The notes under the pieces are model-generated. The model made no database searches, had not been told where the DNA came from, and saw only the letters and a list, made by a program, of their open reading frames with translations. Below, piece after piece: positions 30,662-40,926 of a DNA stretch of 64,000 nt (position 1 is the stretch's first letter; each line of letters begins with the position of its first letter). The stretch comes from Thinopyrum elongatum. Its lineage: Eukaryota; Streptophyta; Magnoliopsida; Poales; Poaceae. The stretch is taken from the NCBI GenBank assembly GCA_011799875.1, contig CM022302.1:304927048-304991047 (forward strand), read 5' to 3'. Both the position numbers and the translations under genes were made by a program.

Positions 30662-33600
30662 ATGGCCCGTGCTACCATTCCCTTGAATTTTAATGCGTTC
30701 CTAGAGAAAGCTAAGTTGAAAGATGATGGTAGCAACTACACGGACTGGGTCCGTAACTTGCGGATTATCCTCATTGCTGCATAGAAGAATTATGTCCTTG
30801 ATGCACCGCTAGGTGACAAGCCCCCTCCCGCTAATGTAGACGCTTTGGACATCTGGCAAACATGTTCTGATGACTACTCTATAGTTCAGTGTGCCATGCT
30901 TTACGGCTTAGAATTGGGACTTCAAAGACGTTTTGAAAGTCATGGAGCATATGAGATGTTCCAGGAATTGAAATTAATATTTCAAGCAAATGCCCGAGTT
31001 GAGAGATATGAATTCTCCAACAAGTTCTATAGCTGCAAGATGGAGGAGAACAGTTTTGTCAGTGAACACATACTCAGAATATCTGGGTATCATAACCACT
31101 TGACTCAGCTGGGAGTTAATCTTCCGGATGATAGTGTTATTGACAGAGTTCTTCAATCACTGCCACCAAGCTACAAAGGCTTCGTGATGAACTATAATAT
31201 GCAAGGGATGGATAAGACAATTCCCGAGCTCTTCGCTATGCTCAAAGCTGCGGAGGTAGAAATCAAGAAAGAGCATCAAGTGTTGATGGTTAACAAGACC
31301 ACTAGTTTCAAGAAAAAGGGCAAGGGAAAGAAGGGGAACTTCAAGAAGAATGGCAAGCAAGTTGTCACTCCCGGGAAGAAGCCCAAGTATGGACCCAAGC
31401 CTGAAACTGAGTGCTTCTACTGCAAAGGGACTGGTCACTGGAAGCGGAACTGCCCCAAGTATTTGGCGGATAAGAAGGATGGCAAAGTGAACAAAGGTAT
31501 ATTTGATATACATGTTATTGATGTGTACCTTACTAATGCTCGTAGTAGCGCCTGGGTATTTGATACTGGTTCTATTGCTCATATTTGCAACTCGAAACAG
31601 GGGCTACGGATTAAACGAAGATTGGCTATGGACGAGGTGACGATGCACGTCGGGAATGGTTCCAAGGTCGATGTGATCGCCGTTGGCACGGTACCTCTAC
31701 ATCTACCTTCGGGATTAGTTTTAGACCTGAATAATTGTTATTTGGTGCCAGCATTGAGCATGAACATTATGTCTGGATCTTGTTTAATGTGAGACGGTTA
31801 TTCATTTAAATCAGAGAATAATGGTTGTTCTATTTATATGAGTAATATCTTTTATGGTCATGCACCCTTGAAGAGTGGTCTATTTTTGTTGATTCCCGAT
31901 CGTGGTGATACACATATTCATAATATTGATGCCAAAAGATGCAAAGTTGATAATGATAGTGCAACATATTTGTGGCACTGCCGTTTAGGTCATATTGGTG
32001 TAAAGCGCATGAAGAAACTCCATGCAGATGGGCTTTTGGAATCACTTGATTATGAATCATTTGATGCTTGCGAACCATGCCTCATGGGCAAGATGACTAA
32101 GACTCCGTTCTCCGGAACAATGGAGTGAGCTACTGACTTATTGGAAATAATACATACCGATGTATGCGGTCCGATGAGTGTTGAGGCTCGCGGCGGGTAT
32201 CATTATTTTCTGACCTTCACAGATGATTTGAGCAGATATGGATATATCTACTTAATGAAACATAAGTCTGAAACATTTGAAAAGTTCAAAGAATTTCAGA
32301 GTGAAGTGGAAAATCATCGTAACAAGAGAATAAAGTTTCCACGATCTGATCGCGGAGGCGAATATTTGAGTTACGAGTTTGGTCTTCATTTAGAACAATG
32401 TGGAATAGTTTCACAACTCACGCCACCTGGAACACCACAGCGTAATGGTGTGTCCGAACGTCGTAATCGTACTTTATTAGAAATGGTGCGATCTATGATG
32501 TCTCTTACCAATTTACCACTATCGTTTTGGGGTTATGCATTAGAGACGGCTGCATTCATGTTAAATAGGGCACCATCTAAATCTGTTGAGACGACACCGT
32601 ATGAACTGTGGTTTGGCAAGAAACCTAAGCCGTCGTTTCTTAAAGTTTGGGGTTGCGATGCTTATGTGAAAAAGCTTCAGCCTGATAAGCTCGAACCCAA
32701 ATCGGAGAAGTGCGTCTTCATAGGATACCCAAAAGAAACTGTTGGGTACACCTTCTATCACAGATCCAAAGGCAAAATCTTTGTTGCTAAGAATGGATCC
32801 TTTCTAGAGAAGGAGTTTCTCTCGAAAGAAGTGAGTGGGAGGAAAGTAGAACTTGATGAGGTAATTGTACCTTCTCTTGAATGGGAAAGTAGTTCATCAC
32901 AGAAATCAGTTCTAGTGATGCCCACACCAATTAGTGAGGAAGCTAATGATGATGATCATGAAACTTCAGATCAAGTTACTACCAAACCTCGTAGGTCAAC
33001 CAGAGTACGTTCTGCACCAGAGTGGTATGGTAATCCTGTTCTGGAAGTCATGTTACTAGACCATGACGAACCTACGAACTATGAGGAAGCAATGATGAGC
33101 CCAGATTCTGCGAAATGGCTTGAGGCCATGAAATCTGAGATGGGATCCATGTATGAGAACAAAGTGTGGACTTTGGTTAACTTGCCCGATGATCAGCAAG
33201 CCATAGAGAATAAATGGATCTTCAAGAAGAAGACTGACGCTGACGGTAATGTTACTGTCTACAAAGCTCGACTTGTTGCAAAAGGTTTTTGACAAGTTCA
33301 AGGAGTTGACTACGATGAGACCTTCTCACCCATAGCGATGCTTAAGTCTGTCCGAATCATGTTAGCAATTGCCGCATTTTATGATTATGAAATCTGGCAA
33401 ATGGATGTCAAAACTGCATTCCTCAATGGATTTCTCAAAGAAGAGTTGTATATGATGCAACCAGAAGGTTTTATCGATCCTAAATGTGCTAACAAAGTGT
33501 GCAAGCTCCAGCGATCCATTTATGGACTGGTGCAAGCATCTCGGAGTTGGAATATACGCTTTGATAGTGTGATCAAAGCATATGGTTTTATACAGACTTT

Positions 33601-34641
33601 TGGAGAAGCCTGTATTTACAAGAAAGTGAGTGGGAGCTCTGTAGCATTTCTAATATTATATGTGGATGACATATTATTGATTGGAAATGATATAGAATTT
33701 CTAGATAGCATAACTGGATACTTGAATAAGAATTTTTCAACGAAAGACCTCGGTGAAGCTGCTTATATATTGGGCATCAAGATCTATAGAGATAGATCAA
33801 GACGCTTAATTGGACTTTCACAAAGCACATACATTGATAAAGTTTTGAAGAAGTTCAAAATGGATCAGTCAAAGAAAGGGTTCTTGCCTGTGTTACAAGG
33901 TGTGAAGTTGAGTCAGACTCAATGCCTGACCACTGCAGAAGATAGAGAGAAAATGAAAGTCATTCCCTATGCCTCAGCCATAGGTTCTATCATGTATGCA
34001 ATGCTGTGTACCAGACCTGATGTGTGCCTTGCTATAAGTCTAGCAGAGAGGTACCAAAGTAATCCAGGAGTGGATCACTGGACAGCGGTCAAGAACATCC
34101 TGAAATACCTAAAAAGCACTAAGGATATGTTTCTCGTTTATGGAGGTGACAAAGAGCTCGTCGTAAATGGTTACGTTGATGCTAGCTTTGACACTGATCC
34201 GGATGACTCTATGTCACAAACCGGATACGTATTTATATTGAATGGTGGAGCTGTCAGTTGGTGCAGTTCCAAGCAAAGCGTCGTGGCGGGATCTACGTGT
34301 GAAGCGGAGTACATAGCTACTTCGGAAGCAGCAAATGAAGGAGTCTGGATGAAGGAGTTCATATCCGATCTAGGTGTAATACCTAGTGCATCGGGTCCAA
34401 TGAAAATCTTTTGTGACAATACTGGAGCAATTGCCTTAGCAAAGGAATCCAGATTTCACAAGAGAACCAAACACATCAAGAGACGCTTAACTCCATCCGC
34501 GATCAAGTCAAGGAGGGAGACATAGAGATTTGCAAAATACATACGGATCTGAATGTTGCAGACCCGTTGACTAAGCCTCTTCCACGAGCAAAACATGATC
34601 AGCACCAAGACTCCATGGGTGTTAGAATCATTACAATGTAA
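30662..34641 (+). pseudogene. gag-pol: Copia gag-pol polyprotein, four in-frame stops and one frameshift
   Basis: A single frame of about 1,326 codons starts at ATG 30662 (MARATIPLNFNAFLEKAKL). Gag occupies roughly residues 1-240, then a zinc knuckle (CFYCKGTGHWKRNC, near 251), protease (WVFDTGS, near 300), integrase finger (HCRLGH…CEPCLMGK, near 440) and core (HTDVCGP, RSDRGGEYLS, NGVSERRNRTLLE), RT (YVDD, near 1000) and RNase H (NGYVDASFD; GSTCEAEYIAT). Stops lie at 30782 (TAG), 31790, 32126 and 33290 (TGA), all in the same frame. A one-base deletion near 34487 shifts the last 50 codons, which end at TAA 34639. Each stop sits where the family normally has Gln or Arg, consistent with CAG to TAG and CGA to TGA. 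All catalytic motifs look intact. Confidence 0.95.
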
Positions 34642-34663
34642 TCTAGATTATTGACTCAAGTGC

Positions 34664-34674
34664 AAGTGGGAGAC
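34664..34674 (+). promoter_or_regulatory. Copia polypurine tract
   Basis: The purine-rich 'aagtgggagac' lies immediately before the TG of the 3' LTR. It would prime plus-strand DNA synthesis. Confidence 0.85.
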
Positions 34675-36424
34675 TGAAGGAAATATGCCCTAGAGGCAAT
34701 AATAAAGTTGTTATTTATATTTCCTTATATCATGATAAATGTTTATTATTCATGCTAGACTTGTATTAACCGGAAACTTGATACATGTGTGAATACATAG
34801 ACAAAACACCGAGTCCCTAGTAAGCCTCTACTAGACTAGCTCGTTGATCAAAGATGGTTAAGTTTCCTAACCATAGACATGTGTTGTCATTTGATGAACG
34901 GGATCACATCATTAGGAGAATGATGTGATGGACAAGACCCATCCGTTAGCTTAGCATAATGATCGTTATGTTTTATTGCTATTGCTTTCTTCATGACTTA
35001 TACATATTCCTTTGACTATGAGATCATGCAACTCCCGAATACCGGAGGAACACCTTGTGTGCTATCAAACGTCACAACGTAACTGGGTGATTATAAAGAT
35101 GCTCTACAGGTGTCTCCGAAGGTGTTTGTTGGGTTGGCATAGATCAAGATTAGGATTTGTCACTCCGTGTATCGGAGAAATATCTCTGGGCCCTCTCGGT
35201 AATGCACATCATGATAAGCCTTGCAAGCAATGTGACTAATGAGTTAGTTATGGGATGATGAATTACGGAATGAGTAAAGATACTTGCCGGTAACGAGATT
35301 GAACTAGGTATGGAGGTACCGACGATCGAATCTCGGGCAAGTAACATACGGATGACAAAGGGAATGACGTATATTGTCATTACGGTTTGACCGATAAAGA
35401 TCTTTGTAGAATATGTAGGAACCAATATGAGCATCCAGGTTCCGCTGTTGGTTATTGATCGGAGATTTGTCTCGGTCATGTCTACATAGTTCTTGAACCC
35501 GTAGGGTCCGCACGCTTAACGTTCGATGACGATTTGTATTATGAGTTATATGTTTTGGTGACCGAAGATTGTTCGGAGTCCTGGATGAGATCACGGACAT
35601 GACGAGGAGTCTCAAAATGGTGGAGAGGTAAAGATTGATATATTGGATGATAGTGTTCGGACATCAGAATAGTTTCAGAATGATTCGGATATTTTTCGGA
35701 GTACCGGGAGGTTACCGGAACCCCCCGGGGGAAGTAATGGGCCTCAGGGGCCATAGGGGAGAGGCAAGGCAGGCCACAAGGAGGTGGCGCGCCCCCCCAT
35801 GGGGAGTCCGAAATGGACTAGGGGAGGGGGCGCGGCCCCCCTTTCCTTCTCCCTCTCCCTCTCCTTCCCCCTTTCCCCCTCCATGAGAAGGAATAAGAGG
35901 GGGGGCCGAATCCTACTAGGACTAGGAGTCCTAGTAGGACTCCCCTCTCTTGGCGCGCCCCTATGGCTGCCTCCCTCCCTCTCCCTCCTTTATATACGTG
36001 GGCAGGGCACCCTGGGAGACACATCAATTGTTCTCTTTGCCGTGTGCGTTGCCCCCCTCCACAGTTTACTCCTCCGGTCATATTGTCGTAGTGCTTAGGC
36101 GAAGCCCTACGCGGATCACTTCACCATCACCGTCACCACGCCGTCGTGCTGACGGAACTCTCCCTCGACACTTTGTTGGATCAAGAGTTCGAGGGATGTC
36201 ATCAAGATGAACGTGTGCAGAACTCGGAGGTGCCGTACATTTGGTGCTTAATCGGTTGAATCGAGAAGAGGTTCGACTACATCAACCGCGTTAAGCTAAC
36301 GCTTCCGCTTTCGGTCTACGAGGGTACGTGGACACACTCTCCCCCTCTTGTTGCTATGCATCTTCTAGATAGATCTTGCATGAGCGTAGAATTTTTTTGA
36401 AATTGCATGCTACGTTCCCCAACA
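34675..36424 (+). repeat. Copia 3' LTR (1750 bp)
   Basis: It pairs with 27678-29421, starts tgaaggaaatatgccc, ends gttccccaaca, and is followed by the target duplication aaaca at 36425-36429. TATA-like 'tatata' at 35991. Small differences from the 5' LTR (for example ctcgttgatc versus tgcattgatc early in the LTR) show mutation since insertion. Confidence 0.95.
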
Positions 36425-36429
36425 AAACA

Positions 36430-36959
36430 GTCATTATCCAGTGATTTTATAGCCACAGTGCTATCATACCTAACTCTGCAGGCTGGACAGGGTGCATTGA
36501 ATGCATCGCTTAGTGTCACATCGCGGGGGAGCCCGGCAAGCCTTGCTGTGCCATTCGCCCACCTTCTCGCCTGCCTGCGTGACACGCCTCTGGACAGGTG
36601 TCATTTGTGGGTGGTCTTCCTTAGAAATGGCTGCAGGGAGGTGACTTGCATCATCGCGAGGTGGAGCGGTGGTGTCTTCGCGGGGCGATCAGCCCTTGGC
36701 GCCCAAGGCAAGCTTGTCGGGGGAGTCTTGAGACTTGTCTTTGGGATGACCTCGGCCTTGCCAGGCTCGCCTGTCTGGCAAGGGAGGTTTTTTCCTTAGG
36801 GATATCCTGCTTCCTTGGCTTGTCTTGGCCTTCTTGATCCGCCCTTTGATTCCTCAAAGAACTTATCTCTTTTGCTTGGCCTCATCATGGATGCTGTAAC
36901 CTTGCCCTTGAGCCCATGTACAGTCTGGGCAACATACACCAGGGTTTGTTGCACTGACA
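36430..36959 (-). repeat. Gypsy 5' LTR (minus), outer half
   Basis: It continues the LTR interrupted at 27677. In reverse complement it starts TGTCAGTGCAAC at 36959. Together the halves make about 869 bp, matching the two related LTRs at 37953-38817 (865 bp) and 39036-39910 (875 bp). Conserved inside: 'gatgcattcaatgcaccctg' and 'aggtatgatagcac' on the minus strand. The outer flank is cgaga (36960-36964). Confidence 0.85.
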
Positions 36960-37040
36960 CGAGAAAATCGCTCTGCCGGGGTCTAGCTGCAGATGATGGT
37001 GCTGCCGACGTCCACCTGGTGATGACGGTGTCGCCGATGT

Positions 37041-37550
37041 TCAGCCGGAGTCCAAGTCATCGTCTTCGGACTTGACGAACGGATGCCCGTCGTCGCCGTC
37101 TTCGCCATCATTGTCCTCCTCATCGCTGTCGCTCGAGGAGAAGCTTTTGCCATCGCTCGAGCTCTCCGTGCAGCACCCTAGACGAGTGCCTGAAGACCCG
37201 AAGATCTTAATGGAGAGCTCCTCAGCCTCCACTAGCTAGAAGTGGAGGGTGTGCCCCTCCGCCAAGTAATGGGTGCGCCCGAAGAATTTCCACCCTCGGG
37301 TGAGGTACATGACGCAGTTGGCGGGGAACTCCACGTCCACCCAAACGGCACAATTGATGCACCCGTTCACGTGCGGCCACAAGCCGAGTGGCTGGTCCGT
37401 GTCCATCACCCTAGCGAAAGGGCGAGGGAGCCGTAGCCTGCTCCTTGGTGGGTCGCTCAACTCGACGATAAACTTGAGCACAGTTCCCCCGGTCCGGCCT
37501 CCTCGACCGCGGCCGCCACGCCTACTCCGCCCGCTGCCCAGCCTTGCCAA
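37041..37550 (-). pseudogene. B3 DNA-binding-domain-like protein, antisense passenger of gypsy (copy 2)
   Basis: The minus-strand frame starts at ATG 37550 (MARLGSGRSRRGGRGRGGRT). It continues 'VLKFIVELSDPPRSRLRLPR', 'PFARVMDTDQPLGLWPHVNG', 'VWVDVEFPANCVMYLTRGWK' and 'YLAEGHTLHF', then a TAG (37237-37239, where copy 1 has Lys), then 'LSIKIFGSSGTRLGCC' and an acidic Ser/Asp/Glu tail ending at TGA 37041. The strand order and 'LTRGWK.F' signature fit a plant B3 domain. It is better preserved than copy 1, with one stop and no frameshift. It lies about 400 bp left of, and opposite in strand to, the LTR at 37953-38817, the same layout as copy 1. A nuclear DNA-binding role is plausible by family but not shown. 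Confidence 0.65.
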
Positions 37551-37784
37551 TCCCGCGTTCTGGCTCTTCTAATCAAGACACTGCCACCATGATCGCCCTT
37601 CTGCGCCAATCCCGCGCCCCGCGCCTAATCCGCGTCATGTGGGGAAGGGAAGGCCGCAGTAAAGGAGGGAGTGATGGCAGGCAGCAGTTACTTCAAACGA
37701 CGCGTGGTCATGGGCTTGCCCACGTCGAGCCTTGCCACAACCCACGTACGCGTGCACCCCAGGCTTCTGGCATGAATAGCGTAG

Positions 37785-37800
37785 GCTATTTATAAAAAAG
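37785..37800 (-). promoter_or_regulatory. TATA-like box upstream of B3-like copy 2
   Basis: The minus strand reads 'ttttttataaatagcc', about 240 bp upstream of the ORF start at 37550. It points the same way as the B3 ORF and opposite to the LTR, so the ORF could have its own promoter. Only the motif is seen; activity is inferred. Confidence 0.4.
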
Positions 37801-37952
37801 AGAAGGGTTACGCCAGACGAAGGCTGGGGGCCTAGCCTGAAGTTTAGATTAATGAAGAAGCAAAGAAGATCTCAAGACAATAGCATCATTGCAACAAGGT
37901 CGGCGTCATTCGTGGATTGTTTGGGTCCCACCCAATGGTGCCCAGAAGCATG

Positions 37953-38817
37953 TGTCAGTGTATTAGACAAGGGATGTAATACCCTGACTTATGCACAGAC
38001 GAGTAGCAGCTTCCCCGGCAAGAGTAAATTTTCAAACAAAGATTTCCCAAGCCAAAAGAGCTGCTCTTTGTGAGATCAAGGAGCGCATTATGAAGAGCAA
38101 GACAAACCACAAGATTGAAGCTAGCTCTTGCCGGCAAAGCGAGCCTGCCAAGATGAAGGCCCGGCAGGCGCCAAGCCCCGGCAAGCCATCACCAACCCAC
38201 CAGCGCTCTACCTCACCAAGCAGGTAGTCACCCATCGGTGAGGTGTCGAGCTCGCAGGTGGTTAGGTGAATGTTGTCAGGCACGTGGCAGCCCGCTGGAA
38301 TGAAAACACCTTTATTGACACCCGTCCTAATGGTGTGTCAAGCTAATAAGAGGTAGATGAGCAAGCGGTGAGGCAACCATGCCAGGGCTCCTCCTCCTCA
38401 TGACACCTAGCGATGCATTTAATGCATTTTGTCCTAACTGACAGAGTTAGGTATGGTAGTTCTATATCAGTCTAATCACCCTGTGATGACCCTGTTGCCA
38501 TGGTGGTATCCCCTTGAGCTATAAAAGGAGGGCCAGGGCAACCTTTACAGGGGTTCGAACCCTTCACAACATTAGGTATATGTACTCGTGCAGCTGCCTT
38601 CCCTTTGTGACTTGCCGGGGAAGAGCGCTCCGTGTACCTTTGCACACGCCTATAAATAAACCAAAGCAGGAGTAGGGTTTTACGCTTCTCAATGGCCTGA
38701 ACCTGGGTAAAAACCATCGTGTTCATCGTCCTCTTGCTTTTTGCGTTGCGTGCACCCCCCTCACCGAAACAGCAAAGGGGCAGCCCTGCCCCATAGATCG
38801 CTGGCTCCATGCTCACA
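37953..38817 (+). repeat. Gypsy 3' LTR, plus strand (865 bp)
   Basis: It starts tgtcagtgtattag and ends 'ggctccatgctcaca'. A canonical TATA box (gagctataaaaggaggg) lies at 38520-38527. Shared blocks with the other family LTRs: 'gatgcatttaatgcattttg', 'aggagtagggttttac' and 'cctgaacctgggta'. No PBS follows, so it is the 3' LTR of a plus-strand element. Downstream (38818) begins the gag of a minus-strand element. Confidence 0.85.
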
Positions 38818-39035
38818 CGTCCACCTTGGCGTCTGCACCGTCCGCCGTGGCGGCGCCGCCCGTGCTGCCCGCAGATGAGCGAGTCGGAAGCTTGGACATG
38901 GAGGGTTTCAATGCCACGGAGCCCTTCTTTCTTGGGTGCCATGGATGGTGAAGAAGATGCTAAACTTGATGAAGTTGACGCACCGCTTGCTGCCTTGATT
39001 CACGCCAATGATCCCCCTACCTGGCATGCCAAAGA
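38818..39035 (-). pseudogene. gag: Gypsy gag start and leader, minus strand, truncated
   Basis: ATG at 38942 reads MAPKKEGL, the family's gag start. The frame is cut after about 41 codons at 38818 by the plus-strand LTR. The PBS-like tggcatgccaggtaggggg occupies about 39031 down to 39012 and directly follows the LTR at 39036-39910. Confidence 0.7.
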
Positions 39036-39910
39036 TGTCGGCGTGGAGCCGACGATCTATGGGACAATGTTGTCCCTTTCTAGTTCTGCAAGGGGGGTGC
39101 ACTCAACGCAAAGAGAAAGAACAACAAGAGGCGCTGCGATTTTTACCCAGGTTCGGGCCGCTGAGAAGTGTAAGACCCTACTCCTGCTTTGGTGTATTCA
39201 ATGGGTGTGTGCATGAGTACATGGAGCACTCTCCCCTAGCAAGGAGCAAAGAGAGGTTGCTACACAGGTACGTATCCATGGGGTTGCTCTGGGTTCGAAC
39301 CCTTGTAAAGGTTGCCCTGGCCTTCCTTTTAGAGCTCAATGGGTTACAAAAGTGGCAAAAGGGTCATTACAAGATGATTAGATAGAAATAGTGTTATCAT
39401 ACCTAACTTTGCTAGTTAGGACAAAATGCATTAAATGCATCGCTAGGTGTCACGAGGAAGAGGGATCCCGGCAAGGCTACTGCACCGCTTGCCTAACCGC
39501 CTCTCTATTATGCTGACACATCATCAGGACGGGTGTCAATATAGGCAATTCATCCCCAACATGCTGCCACGTACTGGCGATCTCCACATAACCATCTGCA
39601 AGCTCGACACCTCATTGACCAGCGACCAGCTAGCCAGATAGGTAGAGCGCTGGCGGTTGGCGGGGGGTCTGCGAGCGACAAATCTTGCCGGGTCTTCATC
39701 TTGCCGGCTCGTCGTTGTTCGCAGGAGTGTTTCCATTGCAGATCTTGTGGCTTGTCTCAAGCCTTGGTGTTCTTGATGCGCTCTTTGATTTCTAGAAGAG
39801 CTGCTTCTTTGGTCTGGTTGCTTGCTCCGCCAAGCTTTCCTGCCGGGAAAGCTGCTACTGCGTGTGCATTAGTTTGGGGAACTAAGGGCCCTGTTCTTAG
39901 TACACTGACA
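39036..39910 (-). repeat. Gypsy 5' LTR, minus strand (875 bp)
   Basis: In reverse complement it runs from tgtcagtgtactaag (39910) to 'ggctccacgccgaca' (39036), followed by a PBS. The TATA position is degenerate (gagctctaaaagg). It faces the plus-strand LTR at 37953-38817 with a 218-bp spacer, forming a large inverted repeat. Confidence 0.85.
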
Positions 39911-40420
39911 CACGTATTTGTATTGTTTCCATGAAGGGTAAAACGATGGGGTTTATTCATATTGATTGGATTTACTTTGTCTACATCATGTCATCTTGCT
40001 TAAGGCGTTACTCCATTCTTTATGAACTTAATACTCTAGATGAATGCTGGATAGCGGTCGATATGTGGAGTAATAGTAGAAGATACAGGCAGGAGTCGGT
40101 CTACTTGTATCGGACATAATGCCTATACACATGATCATTGCCTTGGATATCGTCATGATTATTCGCTTTGCTATCAATTGCCCAACAGTAATTTGTTTAC
40201 CCACCGTATGCTATGTTCAAGAGAGAAGCCTCTAGTGAAGACTATGGCCCCCGGGGATACATCATCAACATCTATCAAGTACTATCGCATAAACTTTGAT
40301 CTCCTTGCATTTACTTTTATTTTCCTTTTGCCTCTCATTTTCATCTCCCCCGCTTCTAAAACATTTTTATAAAAAAAAAAAATATTTTCTGTTTGCCTTT
40401 CTACTTGTTGGCTTGTTTGC
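39911..40420 (+). mobile_element. Athila/Sabrina-like gypsy leader or LTR end
   Basis: The sequence before the gag ORF (…gatagcggtcgatatgtgga, 'ctatggcccccggg', and an A-rich run at about 40371-40382) resembles the LTR end and leader of Triticeae Athila-type elements. The left end is cut at 39910. Confidence 0.5.
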
Positions 40421-40926
40421 TTGCTTTATCATAAGGCTAGTTCTTCCCTTGTTACGTGTACCTCTGAAAATGAGGTTCTCAATTTTAAACAAAGGGGAGG
40501 GGAGAATCTAAAACATGCTTGGTATAGGATTTTTTATGCTCAAAATAAATCATCTCGTAAGCAATCTACTACCGTTCTTCTTTGCAATTTTTATGTGGGT
40601 GTTACTACTTGGTATAGATTTGTGCTAGACACTATTACCGGAGGGAATTTCTTAAGTAGTCACCCTATGGACTCTTTCAATGCTATCAGAAATATAATGG
40701 GATCACCACCTATCATTATTAATGAAACAACATTGACTTTGGAACATGTTATGCAAAGGTTAGACGCTATTGAAAATAAAATGTGTGGCACCCCGGCTGA
40801 GAGCAACCGGTTTACCTTGTATTGCTGGCCCAGAGATCAAGTCTTCTGGAAATACACAACAACTTGGTACGGAAAACAACCGCTTTAATGATCTCTAGGA
40901 GAAACATAAGTTCGATGGATACATGA
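40421..40926 (+). pseudogene. gag: Athila/Sabrina-type gag, truncated
   Basis: The frame carries gag-like blocks: 'LNFKQRGGENLKHAWYRIFY', 'TTVLLCNFYVGVTTWYRFVL', 'TITGGNFLSSHPMDSFNAI' and 'TLTLEHVMQRLDAIENKM'. They match the gag of Athila-lineage Ty3-gypsy elements. The frame stops at 40886. Readable sequence in another frame (FNDL-stop-EKHKFDGYMM) continues to 40926, where the chromovirus LTR begins. Gag assembles the particle and binds RNA. Nothing of pol follows, so the element was split by the insertion to its right and its remainder is not in the window. Confidence 0.7.

Larger units (their letters stand above)
27678..36424 (+). mobile_element. Complete Ty1-copia element, BARE1/WIS/Angela group
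   Basis: This 8.75-kb element has two LTRs (27678-29421 and 34675-36424), both starting TG and ending CA, and a 5-bp target duplication aaaca (27673-27677 and 36425-36429). A PBS (tggcatccgagccaggtc, 29423) resembles the initiator-Met tRNA type, and a PPT (aagtgggagac) ends at 34674. Domain order gag, protease, integrase, RT, RNase H is that of copia. The LTR start (tgaaggaaatatgccctaga) matches the BARE1/WIS/Angela group abundant in Triticeae. The LTRs differ at a few percent of positions by eye. The polyprotein is inactive. Confidence 0.95.

Noticed and set aside
33659..33670. Integrated animal- or crop-virus polymerase because of YVDD
   Set aside because: The YVDD lies in a complete Ty1-copia element with LTRs, PBS, PPT and target duplication.
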